Source: Elusimicrobiota bacterium (GTDB lineage Bacteria > Elusimicrobiota > Endomicrobiia > Endomicrobiales > Endomicrobiaceae). From it: a DNA stretch of 6,879 nt. Below, in pieces: positions 1-5,249 of this stretch (its first letter is position 1; each line of letters opens with the position of its first letter). The notes beneath the pieces are model-generated. The model saw only the letters and a program-made list of their open reading frames with translations, searched no databases and was not told where the DNA came from. A program made the position numbers and the translations under genes. The DNA lies in NCBI GenBank assembly GCA_031256695.1, contig JAIRQB010000141.1, forward strand, positions 1 through 6,879. The letters are read 5' to 3'.

Positions 1-487
1 CGATTATCAAAAATTTTTTTTCATATTCAATAAGTTGAGCGACAAACTCTCTAAATAAACTAAAAGGCGGATTCGTGACTACTATATCCGCCTCTTTCAA
101 TAAATCTATGCACTCTTGACTTCTAAAATCCCCGTTGCTGTATAAAAACTCCGCTTTTTCAACATCCCCTCTGTCAATTCTCCCATTCTTATTTATATCC
201 CTGCCCCTTGTAATAGTCAAAAGATAGGATAATTTGTTTTCATCAGGCTCATAGTGAGTGCAGATTAACTTCTTTAAATTTAAAGCGGTAAAGTTGTCGG
301 CAAAGTATTTGAAAAAAGCGGACTCCTCGGGGTCGTCGCAATTACAATAGACTATTTTATTGTCAAAATGATTGCGATGGGATAAGTGATTGTAATTTTT
401 TATCTCTTTTTCAATATCGGTTCTTTGAGTGTAAAACTCGTCTTTTTTGGCATTCTTGGCATCGTGGAGATTTTTATTTAGGCTCAT
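1..487 (-). CDS. Adenine-specific DNA methyltransferase, EcoRI family (partial, N-terminal half)
   Basis: The reading frame is open from an ATG at 487 to the left edge and gives 162 residues with no stop, so the C-terminal half lies outside. The product should transfer a methyl group from S-adenosylmethionine to adenine N6 in a specific DNA site. The start region reads KNLHDAKNAKKDEFYTQ (residues 6-22), followed by IVYCNCDDPEESAFFKYF (45-62); both are hallmarks I know from the M.EcoRI-type family. The catalytic motif IV of N6-adenine methyltransferases is present as NPPF at 139-142, followed by SLFREF, also typical of this family. M.EcoRI is about 326 residues, so roughly half is seen. The start fits the family N-terminus, although the upstream Shine-Dalgarno is weak (only a GGACGG-like stretch). 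The recognition site cannot be read from this part. A restriction enzyme partner could lie just outside; none is visible here. Confidence 0.9.
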   Translation of the reverse strand, partial: MSLNKNLHDAKNAKKDEFYTQRTDIEKEIKNYNHLSHRNHFDNKIVYCNCDDPEESAFFKYFADNFTALNLKKLICTHYEPDENKLSYLLTITRGRDINKNGRIDRGDVEKAEFLYSNGDFRSQECIDLLKEADIVVTNPPFSLFREFVAQLIEYEKKFLII

Positions 488-589
488 TTTGTCCGTCCGT
501 TGATTGTTTGTTTTGAGGAAAGGCAAAAAAGGAAAACATCTTTATTAACGGCAAAAAGCGGTGAAAGTCTTATAATAAAAATGGATTGC

Positions 590-681
590 GCAGCGCTATG
601 TGTTTGCGCACGCCGCAATGACACCCGGGGACGGGGATTGCGGCAGCGCTATGTGTTTGCGCAGCGCTATGTGTTTGCGCA
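590..681. repeat. Three copies of a 21-bp GCGCA-flanked repeat, two in tandem (18-bp period)
   Basis: The 18-base core GCGCTATGTGTTTGCGCA, preceded by GCA, occurs exactly at 590-610, 643-663 and 661-681. The last two overlap by GCA and form an 18-bp tandem. Each unit contains the palindromes AGCGCT and TGCGCA. The local GC content is clearly higher than in the flanking AT-rich spacer. This is short dispersed-repeat type DNA, with no sign of coding or of a CRISPR array (units overlap, no spacers). Confidence 0.85.
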
Positions 682-719
682 ACGCACTTGTCTCTATCAG
701 AATTGCGCACGACGCAATG
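604..719. repeat. 17-bp direct repeat with internal inverted arms, flanking the tandem units
   Basis: TTGCGCACGCCGCAATG at 604-620 and TTGCGCACGACGCAATG at 703-719 differ at one base and lie 99 bp apart in the same orientation. The 703-719 copy carries an inverted pair, ATTGCG (702-707, extending one base left) against CGCAAT (713-718), so it can form a short hairpin. Together with the 21-bp units the region looks like a mosaic of a small repeat family that has duplicated locally. Confidence 0.75.
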
Positions 720-805
720 GCGCTCAATGGTTTGGCTTTTGGCGTTCGTTTGCTGTCCATTGTTCATAACTCTTAACTTTTCACTTTTAACTGCATTTTG
801 CTCTT

Positions 806-842
806 AATTGATAAATCGGTTGCCGACAGCGCCGGCAACCGA
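806..842 (-). terminator. Probable Rho-independent terminator of the E1/E2 operon
   Basis: Positions 816-825 (TCGGTTGCCG) and 833-842 (CGGCAACCGA) form a perfect 10-bp stem with a 7-nt loop. Read on the minus strand, the stem is followed by TTTATCAATT (815-806), a short and imperfect U-tract. It sits 41 bp beyond the stop codon of the E2 gene, the expected place for the end of this operon. The weak U-tract keeps the confidence moderate. Confidence 0.65.
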
Positions 843-844
843 CT

Positions 845-882
845 CCGAAATTCTCTATTCTTAATTCTTATTTCTTAATTTC
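845..882. repeat. Low-complexity TTCTTAATT-type run behind the E2 stop codon
   Basis: The stretch between the E2 stop and the terminator hairpin is built from degenerate copies of TTCTTAATT / TTCTCTATT. A similar run of AATTCTC units stands directly behind the lipoprotein gene at 4372-4390, so both genes end in the same kind of drifted simple sequence. Confidence 0.5.
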
Positions 883-2115
883 TCAAAGCAAAATGTTCAG
901 CGGGTTTTCCAATAAATCGCGTAAAACTGCGGCGAATTTCGCTCCAACCGCTCCGTCCATTAAACGATGGTCTATTGTCAAAGCAAATTTCATTACTTTT
1001 TTCTTATAGACTTTGCCTTCAGCGTCAATATCTATTTCATCTAATGCTGCGGCTACTCCTAAAATAGCGCAATTCGGCTGATTGATTATTGAAGTAAAAC
1101 TTTCAACTCCATACATTCCTAAATTGGATATTGTAAAAGTAGAGCCTTGATATTCGTCCATAGAGAGTTTATTTTCACGAGCGCGTTTTGCCAAATCTTT
1201 AGCCCTTTTAGAAATAGTCTCAATGCTCAATTTATCGGCATCTCTTAAAACAGGAACTATTAAACCCTCGTCAAGAGCGACTGCTATGCCTAAATTGACA
1301 TTTTGATTATAGACTATCTCATCGCCGTCAAGGCTTAAAAGCATTTCTTTATGCTCAGATAATACCCGCGCCGCCGCTTTTAAAATAAAATCATTGACAG
1401 ACAGCCTGTCCTCTTTTTGCCGCCCTTCATTTATTTTAGCGCGCAAATTTAAAAGAGGGTCTGCATTTACTTTCATATTTATTGTAACAGACGGAATTTC
1501 CATAGCGGCAGCGCGCATTCTCTGCCCCACAGTCTTTCTCATACCTTTCAATTTCTCTCTGCGGACTTCCGCTGAAACAATTTGAGTTTGAGAAATGCTT
1601 TGCTCTGCTCTTGCTGTAGGATTTTGCGTCGCTGTCAAAATATCTTTCTGTATTATCCTGCCGCCGGGTCCAGTGCCTAATGCTGTTGCTGGATTTATAC
1701 CCATTTTTTGAGCAGTTTTTTTAGCAAGAGGCGATATTTTTAGACGTCCGCCTTCCATAATAGCGGGAGCAGAAGAATCGGGCATTGTTTTTGCCGCCGC
1801 TGAAACAGGCGCTTGCGCTTCTGTTTTTGCCGCGGGCGCCGCCGCCGCTTGCGAAGAACTGCCCGGCGCCTTTTCCCCTGCCGCTCCTATATATCCTAAA
1901 ACTCCCATTACGGGGACATCTTGCCCTTCAGTAGCGGTGATAGCGATTAAAACTCCATCTACTTCGCTTTGAATTTCACTATTTAGTTTATCCGTTGTGA
2001 TTTCAAGTAAAATGTCGCCTTTTTTTACTTCATCTCCGACTTTCTTATGCCAAACCCCAACAGCGCCTTCAGTCATTGTAAGACCCAGTTGAGGCATTTT
2101 TATTTCAGTAGCCAT
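883..2115 (-). CDS. acoC: Dihydrolipoamide acetyltransferase (E2) of an acetoin-dehydrogenase-type complex
   Basis: The 410-residue product is the core E2 that receives the acetyl group from E1 on a swinging lipoyl arm and passes it to CoA in the cytoplasm. Visible domains, in order: one lipoyl domain (about 2-78) with the lipoylated lysine K43 in TTDKLNSEI; an Ala/Pro-rich flexible linker (about 83-118); a peripheral subunit-binding domain (about 125-161, LKISPLAKKTAQKMGI to GRIIQKDIL) that docks E1/E3; and the catalytic acyltransferase domain (about 187-410), with STFTISNLGMYG and the active-site motif DHRLMDG at 382-388 (H383, D387). All key residues are present and the length is normal for a one-lipoyl E2. 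The start ATG at 2115 has a good AAGGAGA site 8 bases upstream. It lies 33 bp after the E1 beta gene, so it is in the same operon. From E2 alone, a pyruvate or branched-chain E2 could not be excluded; the E1 subunits favour acetoin dehydrogenase. Confidence 0.92.
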   Translation of the reverse strand: MATEIKMPQLGLTMTEGAVGVWHKKVGDEVKKGDILLEITTDKLNSEIQSEVDGVLIAITATEGQDVPVMGVLGYIGAAGEKAPGSSSQAAAAPAAKTEAQAPVSAAAKTMPDSSAPAIMEGGRLKISPLAKKTAQKMGINPATALGTGPGGRIIQKDILTATQNPTARAEQSISQTQIVSAEVRREKLKGMRKTVGQRMRAAAMEIPSVTINMKVNADPLLNLRAKINEGRQKEDRLSVNDFILKAAARVLSEHKEMLLSLDGDEIVYNQNVNLGIAVALDEGLIVPVLRDADKLSIETISKRAKDLAKRARENKLSMDEYQGSTFTISNLGMYGVESFTSIINQPNCAILGVAAALDEIDIDAEGKVYKKKVMKFALTIDHRLMDGAVGAKFAAVLRDLLENPLNILL

Positions 2116-2148
2116 TTTAGATTCTCCTTCTGAAAATATTTCCTTTCG

Positions 2149-3129
2149 CTATACATTTAACAGTTGTTTTGCCGCTTTCACTATATCGTCTACGTGGGGA
2201 AACATCACATCTTCAAGAGGCGGCGAAAAAGGCGGAACTATATTCTTGCCCGCAACACGCAAAACAGGAGCATCTAATTCATCAAATAATTCTTCTGTGA
2301 TTTCAGCAGACAATTCAGCGCCTACTCCTCCGCGCCTGACGCCTTCTTCTAATGTCATTACATAATGAGTTTTGGCGACAGAAGTTTTTACCGCTTCCCA
2401 ATCAAGAGGAACGAGAGAGCGCAAATCTAAAACTTCAACATTTATGCCCTCGCCGCTGAGTTTTTCAGCCGCTTCAAGAGCAAAATAGACTTGCCTTGAC
2501 CAAGTGATTATAGTCATATCCTTGCCTTCCCTCTTTATATCAGCCTTGCCTAACTCTACTATATGCTCTCCATCGGGTATTTCCTCTTTTTTGGCATATA
2601 ACAATTTATGTTCCAAAAACACTACGGGGTCATCGTCTCTAATAGCGGCTTTTATAAGTCCTTTTGCATCGGCTGCAGTTGAGGGACATACCACTTTTAG
2701 ACCGGGAATATGCGTAAAAAGCGCCTCTAAACATTGAGAATGCTGACCGGCATTCCTGCGTCCAGCGCCCAAAGGAGCGCGGAAAACTACGGGGCATTTA
2801 ACCTGCCCGCCCGTCATATATCTCACCTTTGCCGCTTGATTCATCACAGGGTCCATACAGACGCCAATAAAATCATTATACATCCACTCTGTAACAGGGC
2901 GCAGTCCTCTTAAAGCCATACCTACAGCCATACCTGTAAAACCAGATTCGCTTATAGGGGTATCCATAATCCTTAAAGGTCCAAATTCCTCTAAAAAGCC
3001 CGTTGTAATTCCGAAGACGCTCCCCATATCAGCCATATCCTCACCTAAAATCACAACATTTTTGTCCCTTTTCATTTCCTCATATAGCCCTTCTCTTATA
3101 GCCTTGCTTATACTTATCAATTTGCTCAT
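2149..3129 (-). CDS. acoB: Acetoin dehydrogenase-type E1 component, beta subunit
   Basis: This 326-residue protein is the beta half of the thiamine-diphosphate-dependent E1 heterotetramer. The family pattern is clear: VVILGEDM (25-32), the cofactor-contacting glutamate in DTPISESG (E61), and GAGRRNAGQHSQ (121-132) with the conserved histidine H130. The C-terminal transketolase domain starts at about 200 (DMTIITWSRQVYFALEAAE) and ends with PFSPPLEDVMFP. The frame can be extended to a GTG at 3141, but that GTG touches the Shine-Dalgarno sequence itself. The ATG at 3129 has GGGAGG 11 bases upstream and gives the ATGA overlap with the stop of the E1 alpha gene, so the ATG is chosen. The overlap suggests translational coupling and equal amounts of both subunits. 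Confidence 0.92.
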   Translation of the reverse strand: MSKLISISKAIREGLYEEMKRDKNVVILGEDMADMGSVFGITTGFLEEFGPLRIMDTPISESGFTGMAVGMALRGLRPVTEWMYNDFIGVCMDPVMNQAAKVRYMTGGQVKCPVVFRAPLGAGRRNAGQHSQCLEALFTHIPGLKVVCPSTAADAKGLIKAAIRDDDPVVFLEHKLLYAKKEEIPDGEHIVELGKADIKREGKDMTIITWSRQVYFALEAAEKLSGEGINVEVLDLRSLVPLDWEAVKTSVAKTHYVMTLEEGVRRGGVGAELSAEITEELFDELDAPVLRVAGKNIVPPFSPPLEDVMFPHVDDIVKAAKQLLNV

Positions 3130-4124
3130 CTTTCTACACACCTCCCATTGTCAACCGCATAGACATCGGTAAAAGCCTCGCTTGGGTCTGGATATTCTGA
3201 CTTTACGGCAAAATCTACAGCCGTTGCCATTTCATCAACTATTTTCTTTTCTATATCGTCTAATTCTTTTTTTGTGGCGATTTTTTCGCTAATCAATCTC
3301 TCATTGAATAGTTTAATAGGGTCTTTTTTATGAGCCTCCTCCATATATTCTTTGGGTCTATACGAAGCGGGGTCGCCGCAATAATGCCCCTGCCAGCGAT
3401 AAACTATTACTTCAATTAAACTAGGTCCCTCTCCTTTCCTTGCGCGCTCTACTGCTTTTGAGATTGTTTCATAGACATTTATGACATCCTCTCCGTCTAT
3501 TGTCGCGCCCGGTATATTGTAGCCTTTGGCGCGGACTGACAAAGTTTCAGTATTTGTAACTTTATGAATAGGCACTGAAACGCCATAGCCGTTATTTTCT
3601 ATCACATATACAATAGGCAATTTCCAAGCGGCAGCCATATTTATGGCTTCGTGGAATGTCCCTTGATTTGATGTGGCATCGCCGAAAATACACATTGTGA
3701 CGTGATTGTCGCCGTTTATCTTTGAAGCAAGAGCAGAACCGGTAGCAATAGGAATACTTGCGCCGATAATGCCGTTTGCCCCTAAATTACCGCGCTCAAA
3801 ATCAACAATGTGCATAGAGCCGCCTTTGCCTTTGCAATAGCCGGTTTTTTTGCCGAAAAGTTCAGCCATAAACTTATTTGTATTTGAGCCTTTGCAAAGC
3901 CCTTGACCGTGCCCTCTATGCGTGGTAGTGACAAAATCCGTCTCTTTTAAAGAGGAAATTGCCCCCACCATACAGCCTTCTTGCCCTATGCCTAAATGAA
4001 TATTGCCTGCGAGCATTCCTTTTGTGAAACAATCAGCCGCAGTTTCTTCAAATTTCCTTGCGCGAACCATTTTCTCGTAAAACCCTAAAAGCATTTCTTT
4101 AGGATATTTGCTTATATCGCTCAT
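3126..4124 (-). CDS. acoA: Acetoin dehydrogenase-type E1 component, alpha subunit (thiamine diphosphate dependent)
   Basis: The 332-residue alpha subunit binds thiamine diphosphate and, with the beta subunit, cleaves the substrate and loads the acetyl group onto E2 lipoyl lysine. Seen in the sequence: THRGHGQGLCKG (68-79), KGKGGSMHIVD (98-108), LGANGIIGASIP (114-125), the cofactor motif GDA at 148-150 with NN at 177-178 (26 residues between), and YRWQGHYCGDPASYRPKE near residues 245-262. The HRGHG and GANGIIG forms are those I associate with acetoin dehydrogenase rather than pyruvate dehydrogenase, where HRxHG-type variants such as YREHG are common. The third residue of the usual GDG is Ala here. 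The start is well supported: AAGGAGG at 4130-4136 stands 5 bases before the ATG. It is the first gene of the E1 alpha-E1 beta-E2 operon. Exact substrate (acetoin or another 2-oxo/hydroxyketone) is inferred. Confidence 0.9.
   Translation of the reverse strand: MSDISKYPKEMLLGFYEKMVRARKFEETAADCFTKGMLAGNIHLGIGQEGCMVGAISSLKETDFVTTTHRGHGQGLCKGSNTNKFMAELFGKKTGYCKGKGGSMHIVDFERGNLGANGIIGASIPIATGSALASKINGDNHVTMCIFGDATSNQGTFHEAINMAAAWKLPIVYVIENNGYGVSVPIHKVTNTETLSVRAKGYNIPGATIDGEDVINVYETISKAVERARKGEGPSLIEVIVYRWQGHYCGDPASYRPKEYMEEAHKKDPIKLFNERLISEKIATKKELDDIEKKIVDEMATAVDFAVKSEYPDPSEAFTDVYAVDNGRCVER
3141..3146 (-). promoter_or_regulatory. Ribosome binding site that decides the E1 beta start
   Basis: GGGAGG on the minus strand lies 11 bases before the ATG at 3129 and directly abuts a possible in-frame GTG start at 3141. 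A start that touches its own Shine-Dalgarno is not usable, so this site supports the ATG. It is inside the end of the E1 alpha coding sequence. Confidence 0.75.
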
Positions 4125-4161
4125 TTAAACCTCCTTGTTGGTATTGAACTCCGCTATACAT

Positions 4162-4201
4162 TCAAAAGCCCTTTTTCGCCCATTCGGGCGAGGGCTTTTG
4201 A
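4162..4201 (-). terminator. Strong bulged hairpin, possible terminator of the TRAP-lipoprotein transcript or leader element of the E1 operon
   Basis: TCAAAAGCCCT (4162-4172) pairs with AGGGCTTTTGA (4191-4201), and inside it CGCCC (4177-4181) pairs with GGGCG (4186-4190) around an ATTC loop; four T residues (4173-4176) bulge out on one side. In minus-strand RNA the 3' arm ends in GGGCUUUUGA, the A-stem/U-stem form common in bidirectional terminators, but there is no further U-tract. It ends 37 nt before the E1 alpha start codon, so it would be part of that gene's leader if the promoter lies further upstream. Confidence 0.5.
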
Positions 4202-4223
4202 GATTAAGGAATCGCAAAACCTC

Positions 4224-4257
4224 GCAAAAATTTTAGTAATAAAATTTCAATTTTTGC
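4224..4257. repeat. AT-rich inverted repeat upstream of the E1/E2 operon
   Basis: The outer arms GCAAAAATT (4224-4232) and AATTTTTGC (4249-4257) are exact inverted copies, and a second, partly overlapping pair AAATTTTA / TAAAATTT (4228-4235 and 4240-4247) with a 4-base centre is also perfect. Such a nested palindrome could be an operator or simply AT-rich spacer; its place before the first gene of the operon makes a regulator site possible. Confidence 0.45.
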
Positions 4258-4371
4258 TTCCGTTTTGCTCTTTTTTATATTTAGCGCTTACGCTTTTTTC
4301 TGATGCTTCCGCTCCGCTCTTCCTTCAAAAATTTCGGGCGCCGCCTTCGTTTTGAATTTTTATTTGCCGTT

Positions 4372-4390
4372 AATTCTCAATTCTCAATTT
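4372..4390. repeat. AATTCTC heptad run behind the lipoprotein gene
   Basis: AATTCTC stands twice in tandem (4372-4378, 4379-4385) and a partial third unit follows at 4386, ending 2 bases before the lipoprotein stop codon at 4393-4395. It resembles the simple run behind the E2 gene. Confidence 0.5.
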
Positions 4391-4392
4391 TA

Positions 4393-5226
4393 TCAATCAA
4401 CTTCTATATGCAAAACAGCATTATAAACTTCTGCCATTACTCCATTTGCCGCCGGTTTATATCTGAAACTTATATTTAAATCTTTTCTTGCGCCGGCATT
4501 AAAACGATATGTCTGAACAAGAACCCTGCCGTTACAGCCGCCAAGGCATCTCTGCATTGGCGCGCCTATTTCTGTATATTCCCAATCAAGAGCGGCAGAA
4601 GTGCCTTCTCTATTATTTATTATGCTCTCATACCTTCTATTAGCGCAAGGAGGTCTGCCAAAAGGGTCATAATAAACAAGATGACTTGTATTTTGCGAGC
4701 CGCTTGAATCTCTATATTCCTCTGCATTGCAGTGTTGTCTGTAAATAAATTGTCCATCAACCTCATATTCAATAAATAGACCATATTCTTTATCTGCCAA
4801 TAATTTAACGGTTTTATCATTAGGAGCATTTGTAATTATTTGAGGGTCAGTTGGATTTAGCCATTGCGGGCTACGTTGCGGGACATAAAACACCGTTATT
4901 TTAAGTTCTTTGCCGTCAAAATAACCCTCAAAAACTACTTTTGAATCGCTTATAGATTGGGGAAATGCGGGAGGATTATTGCCATCATTCCCGTTATTCC
5001 CACTGCCGCTGCTGCCGTCATTCTCATTCCCGTTTCCATTGTTCTCACTGCCGCTATTGCCGTCATTCTCATTCCCATTGTTTTCATTGACATTATCTTT
5101 TTTCTGTTGAGCCTCTGTCCACTCCGTTCCCATAGCGCTCTCTTTTAGAAATTTATTGGCATCATCACAAGAAGACAATATCAGAGCAAGCGCCAAAGTG
5201 AAAAATACGGCTATTCGGTTTTTCAT
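4393..5226 (-). CDS. Lipoprotein of unknown family with Asn/Gly-rich linker
   Basis: I do not recognise the family. The 277-residue product starts with a clear type II signal peptide: basic MKNR, a hydrophobic stretch (5-17) and the lipobox LSSC, with the lipidated cysteine at C20. So it should be anchored to a membrane, most likely the outer membrane or the periplasmic face of the inner one. Residues 45-84 form a low-complexity N/G/E/D/S linker made of two 15-residue repeats. The folded part (about 90-277) looks rich in beta strands and contains four cysteines (in QHCN, PPCAN and QRCLGGCNG) that could pair in disulfides; it has no transmembrane segment and no catalytic motif that I can name. 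AAAGGA 6 bases upstream supports the ATG at 5226. The gene begins 23 bp after the TRAP large subunit, so co-transcription is likely. It is too short and unlike a TRAP DctP binding protein. Confidence 0.85.
   Translation of the reverse strand: MKNRIAVFFTLALALILSSCDDANKFLKESAMGTEWTEAQQKKDNVNENNGNENDGNSGSENNGNGNENDGSSGSGNNGNDGNNPPAFPQSISDSKVVFEGYFDGKELKITVFYVPQRSPQWLNPTDPQIITNAPNDKTVKLLADKEYGLFIEYEVDGQFIYRQHCNAEEYRDSSGSQNTSHLVYYDPFGRPPCANRRYESIINNREGTSAALDWEYTEIGAPMQRCLGGCNGRVLVQTYRFNAGARKDLNISFRYKPAANGVMAEVYNAVLHIEVD
4984..5073 (-). repeat. 2 x 45-bp in-frame tandem repeat in the lipoprotein linker
   Basis: Two 45-bp units (5029-5073 and 4984-5028) encode NENDGNSGSENNGNG (residues 52-66) and NENDGSSGSGNNGND (67-81). 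A long block is nearly identical between them: 5001-5031 and 5046-5076 on the plus strand differ at only two of 31 bases. The unit length keeps the frame, so copy number could vary without loss of the protein. Confidence 0.8.
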
Positions 5227-5249
5227 TTTTTATCCTTTATAGAGTTGCC

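Larger units (their letters stand above)
488..882. other. Gene-free spacer between the E2 gene and the methyltransferase gene
   Basis: This 395-bp stretch holds no believable gene. From right to left it contains an AT-rich run after the E2 stop, a GC-rich hairpin at 816-842 that is probably a terminator, another low-complexity AT-rich run (about 770-815), a cluster of GCGCA-rich repeats (590-719) and an AT-rich leader for the methyltransferase gene. Two open frames across the repeats (500-769 plus, 570-767 minus) only translate the repeat units and have no good ribosome binding site. A TATTAT-like -10 element on the minus strand near 572-581 could serve the methyltransferase, but I see no matching -35. 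Confidence 0.7.
4125..4392. other. Non-coding gap between the lipoprotein gene and the E1 alpha gene
   Basis: No open frame with a ribosome binding site is seen on either strand in these 268 bp. Following transcription (minus strand), it holds an AATTCTC heptad run behind the lipoprotein stop (4372-4390), a weak 7-bp inverted pair (4324-4330 with 4350-4356), an AT-rich quasi-palindrome (4224-4257), a strong bulged hairpin (4162-4201), and the E1 alpha ribosome binding site (AAGGAGG, 4130-4136). A promoter for the E1/E2 operon is expected here, but I cannot point to a convincing -35/-10 pair, nor do I recognise a known riboswitch. Confidence 0.6.

Noticed and set aside
643..681. CRISPR-like direct repeats
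   Set aside because: The copies overlap or abut, with no regular spacers, and there are no cas genes.
500..769. Open frame on the plus strand with a repeated RYVFAQ peptide, and its minus-strand mirror at 570-767
   Set aside because: Both only translate the GCGCA-rich DNA repeats; no ribosome binding site, odd composition, and no family likeness.
1394..1585. Plus-strand open frames inside the E2, E1 beta, lipoprotein and dctM genes (such as 1394-1585, 2504-2737, 4957-5148, 5305-5529, 6388-6639) and a second minus-strand frame at 4620-4829
   Set aside because: They lie fully or almost fully within well-supported genes, and look like shadows of the real frame.
3130..3141. Longer E1 beta start at a GTG (3141)
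   Set aside because: The GTG touches the Shine-Dalgarno sequence; the ATG at 3129 has a usable spacing and the ATGA overlap.
4283..4300. AGCG-CTTA-CGCT followed by T residues, plus-strand terminator
   Set aside because: A 4-bp stem is too weak and there is no plus-strand gene upstream to terminate.
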